A DNA stretch of 64,000 nucleotides, from NCBI GenBank assembly GCA_019090615.1, contig JAHRVQ010000027.1, positions 1 through 64,000 of the forward strand. Reading direction: 5' to 3'. Of the stretch, positions 8,865-16,750 are shown piece by piece. This stretch comes from Pseudomonadales bacterium. Lineage in GTDB: Bacteria; Pseudomonadota; Gammaproteobacteria; Pseudomonadales; Azotimanducaceae. Under the pieces are notes generated by a model. It searched no databases. It was given only the letters and a program-made list of their open reading frames with translations, and was not told the DNA's origin. Position 1 is the stretch's first letter. Each line of letters opens with the position of its first letter. Made by a program: the position numbers and the translations under genes.

Positions 8865-9896
8865 CTATACATAATGGTCAATCAAACCTACGCCAATATT
8901 ATGCCGAACGGCGTTCTCTGCTTCGCCGCCAAACTGATCGTCTGATTCTGAATGCTGCTCCTGCTGTGTGCCGTCGTCCTTGCTTTGATCAGAGACATCA
9001 CTGTCTGCCAAGGAAAAACCACCCGCTTCCAACAGCTCCCTCAAGCGTGGAATTGAGTCTTCAAGTGCGTCTCTGACCTGCGCAGAATGACTAATAAACT
9101 GCACACTCGCCTGATCATTATTAAGATTAACCCTGACTTCTATTGGCCCAAGCTCAGGTGGAGTAATCAATATTTTGGCAGAGGTAATCCGCTGGTTAAT
9201 CATCAAAGATATTTTACCTGCCACTGAATCGCCCCAGTCACCGGCACCCAGTCGCATGGGCACAACCAATTCTACACGGGCTACATTGATCGGCTTTATT
9301 TCCGGCGCTTTATCCAGGTTTAAAGTCTGTACTTCTGCCTCAACATTGGCCACATTGCCGACAGTAAGCCTGGCCCGATCTGAACCCAGCCCTTCAATAT
9401 TCAGCGACTGTTCAACATTGGCTTTAAGTGCATTGATACTTTTCTCAACCCTTCCCAGCAGATCAATTTTAGTTGGCGTACTGGCTCGTAGCTCAAGATC
9501 AATATCTGGCTCGACACTTTGTTTTGGCACTGACTCAAGCACCAACTGTGAGGCAATTATCAGCGCCTCGTCACCTTCTGTAACACGGGAGGCGGCGTCA
9601 AGGTCGAACGACAGTTCCAGGATAAGGTCGGCACCATCCGGCAACCTGTCGCCACCAGCGGACGAGTTATTGCCGATATTTTCTTCACCTGGCTCATCTT
9701 GAGTGCCGGCATTATCATCAACAGCTGCGTTGGCACCATTGGCTTTATTCAGTTCTGAAGAAAATTGTTTCGACTCTCCAGCTGCATTCGGCTGAGAAGC
9801 TGGAGCATTCGAACTAACAGCGGGTGCTTTTGCTTTCACAACCGGCTTCACTGCAGTTAATAGTTGATCCTGATGAAGCTGAGAACTGGCTAGCAT
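8865..9896 (-). CDS. fliK: FliK, hook-length control protein
   Basis: FliK is the secreted ruler that sets hook length and triggers the FlhB switch. The N-terminal two thirds are of low complexity, rich in Ala, Asn, Asp and Glu. The C-terminal domain is conserved: SLMINQRITSAKILITPPEL followed by GPIEVRVNL, then a helix pair ending in LRELLEAGGF. The extreme C-terminus is acidic. The 343-residue size is ordinary although the hook protein here is three times normal size. The ATG has an AGGAA ribosome site. Confidence 0.93.
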   Translation of the reverse strand: MLASSQLHQDQLLTAVKPVVKAKAPAVSSNAPASQPNAAGESKQFSSELNKANGANAAVDDNAGTQDEPGEENIGNNSSAGGDRLPDGADLILELSFDLDAASRVTEGDEALIIASQLVLESVPKQSVEPDIDLELRASTPTKIDLLGRVEKSINALKANVEQSLNIEGLGSDRARLTVGNVANVEAEVQTLNLDKAPEIKPINVARVELVVPMRLGAGDWGDSVAGKISLMINQRITSAKILITPPELGPIEVRVNLNNDQASVQFISHSAQVRDALEDSIPRLRELLEAGGFSLADSDVSDQSKDDGTQQEQHSESDDQFGGEAENAVRHNIGVGLIDHYV

Positions 9897-9968
9897 GGTA
9901 AATTCCTGAGTTCGAGATATTACTGTCAGCTAAAGAATATTCCAACTGACTATTAGAACTCAAAAAAA

Positions 9969-9984
9969 TGCAATAACCATACCA
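9969..9984 (-). promoter_or_regulatory. Sigma-54-like promoter for fliK
   Basis: Minus-strand TGGTAT, 5 bases, TTGCA fits TGGCAC-N5-TTGCW with the GG and GC elements intact and two deviations in the -24 box. It lies 72 bases before the fliK start. No other sigma-54 match was seen in this gap. Confidence 0.55.
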
Positions 9985-10343
9985 CCAACCTTTTTAGCTA
10001 AATTTTCTGCACCCAGTAGATTTAATTGGCCAAATATTCTCCCGCTTACCCTCCACCAAAATCAATAAGTTCTTCTGCGCGCCGCAAGACTTTGCCCCAA
10101 CCCTTAAAAACTGAGGCTCGAAAATGAAGCCTAAGCAGGACACCTTAACAACCATCCGAAAAAGACAATTTTGAAAATACTGATCTGAAAAGCTGGTCTG
10201 AAAAACTGATCTGAAAAAAGTTTTGAAAAGCCAGTCGACCTGACTATAGGAAATTGCTTCCGAAGGCCCAGGCAGCAAGCACCTGATACAAGGAAATCAG
10301 CAAGATAATTGACTAGCGAGATTCTGGGCCCGTTTCGAACGCC
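9985..10343. other. Gene-free stretch between hptB and the fliK promoter
   Basis: No credible gene. A minus-strand frame at 9994-10278 has no recognisable family and overlaps low-complexity DNA. Around 10175-10230 there are three or four imperfect copies of a unit like ctgatctgaaaa. Confidence 0.6.
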
Positions 10344-10688
10344 TTAATTGATCCGCTGTTCTAATAACTGCCTGACCTTCTGGTACTCCACACGCGCGCC
10401 TGGCACAACTGTCGCAGCTTCAGTTAATTGATTTTCTCTTGCCAGGTTTTCGATGCTTGCGCACAATCCTGACAGCTGGACCGCACCAATATTAGAGCTA
10501 CTTCCTTTCAAACTATGTGCTGATTCGCGGAGCAGATCCACATCGCTGCTATCCATAGCAGCATCCAGGGAATCAAGACGCACTACAGCATCTGTTAGAT
10601 AAGTCTCCAATAGCACACCAAACTCATCTTCCATAATTTCTTCTAATTCAGACAATACGGCTTCGTCAATATGTTGTGTCGATTCCAT
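10344..10688 (-). CDS. hptB: HptB-like histidine phosphotransfer protein
   Basis: A 114-residue single-domain Hpt protein that would receive phosphate from sensor kinases and pass it to HsbR. The Hpt signature RESAHSLKGSSSNIGA is present, with the phospho-acceptor His at residue 58. It starts 3 bases after the hsbR stop, and the hsbA-hsbR-hptB order is the mirror of the known Pseudomonas HptB pathway genes. By analogy it would help choose between motility and surface life through the HsbR/HsbA pair; that role here is inference. Confidence 0.85.
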   Translation of the reverse strand: MESTQHIDEAVLSELEEIMEDEFGVLLETYLTDAVVRLDSLDAAMDSSDVDLLRESAHSLKGSSSNIGAVQLSGLCASIENLARENQLTEAATVVPGARVEYQKVRQLLEQRIN

Positions 10689-10691
10689 CCT

Positions 10692-12404
10692 TTAGGCCTC
10701 TCTTTGCCATTCAAATGTAGCCTCTACTTCATTGCCAACACCATGAAAACGCACATCACTGCACAGGGTCTTAAGCAATTGAATACCTCGGCCATGTAAA
10801 TTTTCTTCATGAAATTCCTGATTTAATTCGCTATGTTCTTCATTTTTATACTCAAACCCTGCGCCGCTATCCTCAACAAAAAACCTGAGCAAGCCACCTT
10901 CCTCAGTTGAAGTATGCTCAAACCTGAATTTCACATAACCTTCCGTTAGATCATCAAGGCCCGCTTTACGCAACTGATAGTATTCACGAAAACCGGAAGG
11001 ATTAGTTTTTAAATCTGAGCAAAGCCCTATCACTCCATGCTCTAACGCATTTGAGTATAGCTCGGCTAATACCGTATATAACGTACCGCTATGTGGCCTA
11101 AGGCCAGGCACTTCCATCAATAGGTGCAACAACAATGGCAAGGGATTAAAGTCTTTTAGTGTCCCCGGTCCCAGGCTATAAGTCATACTCCAGTCTGTTG
11201 GCCCGGTAATGGCACCCATTTCAAGTGTAAACTTATCCGCCTGAACGGACTCACTCGCTACCATTGTTAATTCCAACATTGTAATATCGTCGTCACGGGC
11301 ACCGAACCTGATATACTCTGCAACATCATTTTTTATAGAAGAAAAAAGTAGATCACGATCCTGGTTGGTGACAAAGATATCCATCAATCGCTCTTCACCA
11401 TACATCTTATTATGCTCATTTCGAGCTTCATGGATACCATCAGACCATAGATAAAACCGGTCACCTAACTCTAGCTGAAAATCAATAGTTGAAGCGTCAA
11501 AGTCTTTCGATTTTAGCACCCCGATGGGTAAATGGTTGCTTTTCAGGACATCTATAAGACCGTCTTTTCTAATAAGATAGCAATCAGGCAAACCACCCAA
11601 CCACACTGAAAGGGTGCGCTTTCGATAACTTATTTCGACCATTCCAGCGCAACAAAACACCCCGATAGGAAGAATTGATTTTAACCGCATATTGATTTCA
11701 CGAAGAATGTCAGTCATGCCAAAACCCTTGGCTGTCATTCCGTAAAAAATCTCTGCCAGGGGCATTGCGCCAATAGCAGCTGGTAATCCATGGCCGGTAA
11801 AATCGCCCAGCAAAATATGCATACCACCAGAAGGTTTATAAGCTGCCAGCAGCACATCGCCATTAAATACTGCCAATGGCGATAGAAGATGTTTTATATT
11901 TGGTGCATCCAGACATCCACTATGGGCGACATTATCAAATACCGCTTTTGCCACACGTTGTTCCTGCAGCAAATAGGTATTATTCCTCGCGATCTGATCG
12001 CGCTGTTTTTGTAATGTTTGATGCATTTGACGCATCCGCTGAAAAGCATGAATTTTCGCACCCAAAATCACACGATTATATGGTTTGCTAAGAAAATCAT
12101 CCCCGCCCGCGTCCAAACATTTGGCTAACGAGGTTGCATCTTTAAGCGAGGTTAAAAACATGATTGGAATCAAATCTTCGCCGGCTAGCGCTTTTATCAA
12201 CCGCGCCGCCTCAAACCCATCCAGCTCTGGCATTAACGCATCAAGCAGTACTAGATTAGGCCGATGCTCCGAAAACAGGTCGACCGCTTCCTGCCCATTT
12301 GCAGCCTGAATAACTTCATGACCCTGCTTTTTTAATATGCTGCATAAAATCAGCCGATCAGAATCATTATCATCCGCCACCAGTACCGTTATAGGTTCCA
12401 TCAT
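10692..12404 (-). CDS. hsbR: HsbR-like response regulator with PP2C phosphatase and kinase-like ATPase domains
   Basis: The product has three parts. Residues 1-125 are a receiver domain (acidic pair DDND, phospho-acceptor Asp55 in LVLLDALMPELDG, Lys in KPYN). Residues about 170-390 form a SpoIIE/PP2C serine phosphatase domain (GGMHILLGDFTGHGLPAAIG, YLWSDGIHEARN, DDDITMLEL). The last 150 residues are a GHKL-type ATPase with LYSNALEHG, VEDSGAGFEY and HGRGIQLL. This is the layout of Pseudomonas HsbR, which both phosphorylates and dephosphorylates the anti-sigma antagonist HsbA. Here it sits next to hsbA and hptB. Confidence 0.88.
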   Translation of the reverse strand: MMEPITVLVADDNDSDRLILCSILKKQGHEVIQAANGQEAVDLFSEHRPNLVLLDALMPELDGFEAARLIKALAGEDLIPIMFLTSLKDATSLAKCLDAGGDDFLSKPYNRVILGAKIHAFQRMRQMHQTLQKQRDQIARNNTYLLQEQRVAKAVFDNVAHSGCLDAPNIKHLLSPLAVFNGDVLLAAYKPSGGMHILLGDFTGHGLPAAIGAMPLAEIFYGMTAKGFGMTDILREINMRLKSILPIGVFCCAGMVEISYRKRTLSVWLGGLPDCYLIRKDGLIDVLKSNHLPIGVLKSKDFDASTIDFQLELGDRFYLWSDGIHEARNEHNKMYGEERLMDIFVTNQDRDLLFSSIKNDVAEYIRFGARDDDITMLELTMVASESVQADKFTLEMGAITGPTDWSMTYSLGPGTLKDFNPLPLLLHLLMEVPGLRPHSGTLYTVLAELYSNALEHGVIGLCSDLKTNPSGFREYYQLRKAGLDDLTEGYVKFRFEHTSTEEGGLLRFFVEDSGAGFEYKNEEHSELNQEFHEENLHGRGIQLLKTLCSDVRFHGVGNEVEATFEWQREA

Positions 12405-12452
12405 ACTGAGTACTGCTCTGCCTTTTAATTATTGAAGCTCTGCTTCAGGTTA

Positions 12453-12758
12453 TTAATCAATCGAGAAAAGTTGCTCAAAATTCGATATAGTTAAAATCTT
12501 TTTTACATCCTGATTACAATTTACAATTTTAATATTGGCGCTATCACCACCCGCGTGATCCCGCAACAGCAACAACATCCCCAAAGCTGAACTATCAAGA
12601 TATGTAGTTTCTTTCATATCCACACAATACTCATCTGGGTCCTTTTCAGTTTTTTCGTAAGATTCACGAAAATCCTGATGGGCGCTAAAATCGAACCGAC
12701 CCTCTATATTGATGGTTAACGCTCGGCCATCCTGTGAAGCTGAAGCCCAAATTGACAT
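12453..12758 (-). CDS. hsbA: HsbA-like STAS anti-sigma-factor antagonist
   Basis: A 101-residue STAS-domain protein. The phosphorylation motif YLDSSALGMLLLL places the conserved Ser at residue 56, matching the usual SpoIIAA/HsbA site. In Pseudomonas, HsbA binds the anti-sigma-28 factor FlgM or a diguanylate cyclase depending on its phosphorylation by HsbR. flgM is not in this window. A GAGGA ribosome site is 6 bases before the ATG. It is followed after 48 bases by hsbR. An elaborate inverted repeat lies 43 bases upstream. Confidence 0.85.
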   Translation of the reverse strand: MSIWASASQDGRALTINIEGRFDFSAHQDFRESYEKTEKDPDEYCVDMKETTYLDSSALGMLLLLRDHAGGDSANIKIVNCNQDVKKILTISNFEQLFSID

Positions 12759-13169
12759 CTCAAATCCTCATCCGTTAATGATATTTACCTTGAACTATAT
12801 GCCAATAAGCGGAAATTCTTTTCAGATCAATTTAATCAAAACCAGATAATCTGAATCGCTTATTGGGATTCCTTTATACCAAAAGCATAGACCAGAATTA
12901 CTCGATGCCAAGCAACTGACTTAAGCAGGCTGAAATTAAATAGCGGCCTGTCCAAAAAAGTCATTCAATCGCGTGTTAAAGAATGGGGGAACGGCAAAAA
13001 GTTACTAACAGGCTGTACGATTATAACTTTCTGGAACTTGCGCCTGACGCAACTGCCTGACGCAACTACCGCGTAACCAGACTTTTTCCTGATACTCCCT
13101 GAATATATTCCAATGCTTACATCCAGGCTTACATCCGTGCGTAATTAGGCTGGCGGTTTATAAAACCAT
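12759..13169. other. Gene-free stretch between cheB and hsbA
   Basis: No gene seen. It contains the nested inverted repeat at 12802-12866 and, near 13037-13063, two direct copies of gcctgacgcaact. Confidence 0.6.
12802..12866. promoter_or_regulatory. Nested inverted repeat upstream of hsbA
   Basis: Outer arms CCAATAAGCG (12802-12811) and CGCTTATTGG (12857-12866) are a perfect 10-bp inverted repeat. Inside, TTCAGAT (12821-12827) pairs with ATCTGAA (12849-12855). Transcribed on either strand it could form a long hairpin. No T tract follows on the minus strand, so a simple terminator is unlikely; it may be an operator pair or an RNA structure in the hsbA leader. Confidence 0.55.
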
Positions 13170-14267
13170 TCAATTACCCGTAGCCTGGCGTGCAGAACGT
13201 ACCCGCCGTAAATAAGTGGTAGGCAACTTCATTAATTTGGGGGCAATATGAGTGAGACCTAGCACGTCCTCTGCAGCACCCATTTTAAAGGCGGCACCCG
13301 GCATTCCCCATACAACACTACTCGCTTCATCCTGAATAATGGTATAACAGCCTGCTTCCTGCATATGTAGCAACCCTTTGGCACCATCAGCACCCATACC
13401 GGTCAATAGTACGCCAATTAATTTCCCCTGGGTGCGCGTTAATACGGACTCAAACAACACATCTACTGATGGGCGATGCCGATTAACTTTAGGTTTGCCA
13501 TCTAATTTACAATGGAATTTTCCGTCCGCTCCCACCAACGTCAAATGGTAGTCACCCGGCGCCAGATATACCGTACCTGCAGTGACCAATTGATTATTTT
13601 CTGCTTCAACGACTCGCATAGGACAAAGTTCATTCAACCTTTTAGCAAACGAGGCGCTAAAGTTAGCTGGTATATGTTGGGCTACAACAATGGGTGGACA
13701 ACTGGCAGGCAAGCCCATTAATACTTCTTTAATGGCCTCTGTGCCGCCCGTTGATGCACCTATCGCCACAATATGATCAACTATTAAATTAGCGATTTTG
13801 GCTAAAGGTGCTTTTTTTACTTTTGCATAATTTTTGTTAGCGTCTGGTATTACTAACTGATGTACGTTTGCTTTTGCTGCGGTTCTGATTTTCTGCTGCA
13901 CTTCCTTGGCAAAACCCTTGATATCACCCTGCAAGTCTGCACTGGGCTTAGCCACATAATCAACCGCTCCCAGCTCCAGTGCTTTTAACGTTACATCGCT
14001 GGATTTAGTCGTTAAGGTTGAAATCATTACCACCGGCATAGGCCTAAGACGCATTAAATTTGCCAAAAAAGAAATACCATCCATCTTTGGCATCTCCACA
14101 TCCAGGGTCAACACATCTGGGTTAAGATCTTTAATCATCTCCCGTGCTACAAAAGCATCTTCAGCCATACCAATTACATCAATATCATCCGCCAGCGCCA
14201 TGGCACTACTGAGCATTTGCCTGATAAGCGCAGAGTCATCAACTATAAGCACTTTTATTTTTTTCAC
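13170..14267 (-). CDS. cheB: CheB, chemoreceptor methylesterase
   Basis: CheB removes methyl groups from chemoreceptors and deamidates glutamines, giving sensory adaptation. The N-terminal receiver has VDDSALIRQML and phospho-acceptor Asp56 (VLTLDVEMPKMDG). The C-terminal esterase has the Ser motif VAIGASTGG near residue 173, the His in AQHIP near 199 and the Asp in LTGMGADGA near 295. Length 365 residues. It is the last gene of a cheY-A-W-R-D-B run and lies 28 bases after cheD. Confidence 0.95.
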   Translation of the reverse strand: MKKIKVLIVDDSALIRQMLSSAMALADDIDVIGMAEDAFVAREMIKDLNPDVLTLDVEMPKMDGISFLANLMRLRPMPVVMISTLTTKSSDVTLKALELGAVDYVAKPSADLQGDIKGFAKEVQQKIRTAAKANVHQLVIPDANKNYAKVKKAPLAKIANLIVDHIVAIGASTGGTEAIKEVLMGLPASCPPIVVAQHIPANFSASFAKRLNELCPMRVVEAENNQLVTAGTVYLAPGDYHLTLVGADGKFHCKLDGKPKVNRHRPSVDVLFESVLTRTQGKLIGVLLTGMGADGAKGLLHMQEAGCYTIIQDEASSVVWGMPGAAFKMGAAEDVLGLTHIAPKLMKLPTTYLRRVRSARQATGN

Positions 14268-14295
14268 AGTATCGCCTTATTTTCCATCTTTTATT

Positions 14296-14946
14296 TCAGA
14301 ATAATTCGATAGAACCATCAGTTGCGGGCCCAGCAACTTTTTTCGCATATTCTTTTTCTCGACTGAATACGGTATTGTTAACAACCTGGTTAAGTCTTCT
14401 TACTCGGCAGGCACCCGTATCTGAAAAATACAATATTTTTCGTGGCCGTAACCCGCCCAGGTCTTCGGCAACAATCTTCAGCCCTTCCTCAACCAGAAAT
14501 CGGCGCACAAAGTCTATATTACGCTCACCGACATCACTCATGTTCTCCATCACTTTGCCGCCACCAAATAACTTGACTTCAAGGTAACCGCGTCTTCCGC
14601 CACGCTTTAACACTTCATTGATCAACGACTCCATTGCCCAATTACCATATCGTGTTTCAACATCATGGGCAGTTCCAGCAAAATTCTGTGAATTCTCTGT
14701 TTCCTGCGGCAGCATGAAATGATTCATACCGCCGATACCTTTGACCTTATCCCTGATGCAAGCAGCCACACACGAACCAAGCACCGTAACTACCATTTCA
14801 CCGTGCATACTCACATAAAGTTCCCCTGGCATTAACTTGGCTGCGTGTACTTTAAGTTTCTTATCCCAATATCGATTAATATTTTCGAACCCAGGGATAA
14901 CTGGGGGCGATTGAGGAACATCCAGTTCAGCCTTTGAATTTATCAT
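14296..14946 (-). CDS. cheD: CheD, chemoreceptor glutamine deamidase
   Basis: CheD deamidates receptor glutamines and contributes to adaptation. The catalytic Cys lies in VVTVLGSCVAACIRD and the His in GGMNHFMLP, as in the family. A C-terminal domain with YLEVKLFGGG and RNIDFVRRFL is also standard. Length 216 residues. CheD is present in many, not all, gammaproteobacterial chemotaxis sets and is usually paired with CheB and CheR as here. The ribosome site is weak. Confidence 0.93.
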   Translation of the reverse strand: MINSKAELDVPQSPPVIPGFENINRYWDKKLKVHAAKLMPGELYVSMHGEMVVTVLGSCVAACIRDKVKGIGGMNHFMLPQETENSQNFAGTAHDVETRYGNWAMESLINEVLKRGGRRGYLEVKLFGGGKVMENMSDVGERNIDFVRRFLVEEGLKIVAEDLGGLRPRKILYFSDTGACRVRRLNQVVNNTVFSREKEYAKKVAGPATDGSIELF

Positions 14947-15019
14947 ACAAACCTATCCAAATTACTTATTTAAAGCGCTCGTGCAAAGCGCTTATGCAAG
15001 CACCTATGCAAGTACTTAG

Positions 15020-15048
15020 GCCAAGCATTTATATCTAAAAAGCTTGGC
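15020..15048. repeat. Inverted repeat between cheR and cheD
   Basis: GCCAAGC (15020-15026) and GCTTGGC (15042-15048) form a perfect 7-bp inverted repeat with a 15-base A/T-rich loop, in the 286-base gap between cheR and cheD. The gap also has short direct repeats containing atgcaag. No gene or clear promoter was seen in it. Confidence 0.5.
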
Positions 15049-15232
15049 AACACCTGCGAAAATCCATTTAATATTGCATTTATATTTTCTATATTTTCAT
15101 TCTACGACTGACCTGCCATGTATCATTGATTATTACCGATGGTACTGTTCACCAACACCCAAAACACACCATTTGCATGGTTTGATTCATGCCTATTTTT
15201 TAAATTAGGCAATCGAATAAACTACTTCGATA

Positions 15233-16114
15233 TCATAGGTGTTTATAAATCGTGCCACCCAAACCTTTAAACTGATCGCAGACCTTATGCAGGCTTTCTG
15301 AATGGCCAATAAATAAATGGCTACCTGCCATCATCTGCTGATAAATATTCGAAAAAAGTTTTTTCTGAGTTTGTTTATCAAAATAAATAATTACGTTTCG
15401 ACAAAATACCACATCAAATTTATTTTTCATTGGCCATTCATCCAGCAAATTTAACTGCCGAAATGTAAGCAATTGTTTGAGACCAGGATGAATCTCGACC
15501 TTGTCATCACCAATACGCCTGAACCACTTTCTTTGACGTTCAGCACTCAACTCTTCAATAGAACTATGATCGTAGATGCCAGCATTAGCTGTTTGTAGGA
15601 CATTTGAATCAATGTCTGAAGCGAGTATTTTTATATCCCACTTAGCCACTGTGGGAAAAGCCTCCTGAAATACCATCGCCAGAGAATATGGCTCCTCACC
15701 GGTTGAAGCCGCAGCGCACCAGACACGAATCTTTTTATCAATCCGATGTTGAGCCTTTAATGCTGGGATCACCGTGTTTTGAAGATACTCAAAGTGGTGT
15801 TTTTCACGAAAAAATGACGTTAGATTAGTCGTCAGAGAATTTAGAAAGCTGGTACACTCATCATTAATATTTTGTTCAACATGGGATAAATAGTCATTAA
15901 AATTGACCATCCCTAATGCGCGTATACGTCTGGCCAAACGGCTATAAACCATTTCCTGCTTGGTCTCAGATAACACAATACCACTGGTTTCATAGACCTT
16001 CGCAGAAATGGCCTGGTAATTCTTTGCAGACATAGGAAATTCACGTTGCAAAAAATTATCACTGCCTTTTATCAGCGCAGGATCAAACCCGGCACCAATT
16101 CCTGAAGCGGACAT
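15233..16114 (-). CDS. cheR: CheR, chemoreceptor methyltransferase
   Basis: CheR methylates receptor glutamates using S-adenosylmethionine. The N-terminal helical domain is followed by the SAM-binding region IRVWCAAASTGEEPYSLAMV, with the acidic loop ILASDIDSNVL and the motif DVVFCRNVIIYF. Length 293 residues. An AGGGG ribosome site 5 bases before the ATG at 16114 supports the long start; a second Met at residue 28 is possible. It begins 8 bases after the cheW stop. Confidence 0.95.
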   Translation of the reverse strand: MSASGIGAGFDPALIKGSDNFLQREFPMSAKNYQAISAKVYETSGIVLSETKQEMVYSRLARRIRALGMVNFNDYLSHVEQNINDECTSFLNSLTTNLTSFFREKHHFEYLQNTVIPALKAQHRIDKKIRVWCAAASTGEEPYSLAMVFQEAFPTVAKWDIKILASDIDSNVLQTANAGIYDHSSIEELSAERQRKWFRRIGDDKVEIHPGLKQLLTFRQLNLLDEWPMKNKFDVVFCRNVIIYFDKQTQKKLFSNIYQQMMAGSHLFIGHSESLHKVCDQFKGLGGTIYKHL

Positions 16115-16122
16115 GTTAGCCC

Positions 16123-16677
16123 CTACTCTGTGGTTTCGTCGGCTAATTCCAGGATAGATTTTTGTGCTTCGGCCATGGCGCTAAAATCTTCCTGATTAAG
16201 TAGATTACCCATATTTAAAAGTATCACCATCTTTTTATCAATGGTGGCCAATCCCTTAATATAACTGGTATTAATTTTATCGCCCATATCTGGCGCGGGT
16301 TTGACCTGACTTCGGTCCAGATCCGCTGTATCTGACACAGCATCAACTACTATGCCCACTTCTCTATGGCCTTTTTCGGTCTCCACCTGCAACACTAACA
16401 CTACTGTTAGCGGCCCATAATCTATCGCCGACATACCAAAACACTGACGCAGATCAATAATGGGCACAATGGTACCACGAAGATTAATCACGCCACGCAC
16501 GTGAGACGGCGCTTTGGGGATTGGCGTAGCAGAATCCCAGATCCTGATCTCCTTTACGGATAATATATCAACACCATATTCTTCATTATCCATTATGAAA
16601 GTCAGGTACTGATCCGTTTCAACGCCGGCACTAGTTATTTCCTCGTCAACATTTGGTTCGATATCAACTGCACTCAT
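16123..16677 (-). CDS. cheW: CheW, chemotaxis coupling protein
   Basis: CheW links chemoreceptors to the kinase CheA. The 184-residue product is one CheW domain: FIMDNEEYGVDILSVKEI, PIPKAPSHVRGVINLRG and PIIDLRQCFG are all typical. A leader of about 24 acidic residues precedes the domain. An AGGAGG ribosome site precedes the ATG. It lies 73 bases after cheA. Confidence 0.95.
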   Translation of the reverse strand: MSAVDIEPNVDEEITSAGVETDQYLTFIMDNEEYGVDILSVKEIRIWDSATPIPKAPSHVRGVINLRGTIVPIIDLRQCFGMSAIDYGPLTVVLVLQVETEKGHREVGIVVDAVSDTADLDRSQVKPAPDMGDKINTSYIKGLATIDKKMVILLNMGNLLNQEDFSAMAEAQKSILELADETTE

Positions 16678-16750
16678 TTATCAATGCCTCCTGATTATAT
16701 TCGACAGTTCATCTATACAGCTTCCATACATTGTCAGCAGCCCAACCGGA

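Noticed and set aside
8609-9076. Plus-strand frame opposite fliL and fliK
   Set aside because: Antisense to two well-supported genes and their sigma-54 promoter; composition not protein-like.
9994-10278. Minus-strand frame of 94 codons between hptB and fliK
   Set aside because: No recognisable domain, overlaps short imperfect repeats, and no good ribosome site.
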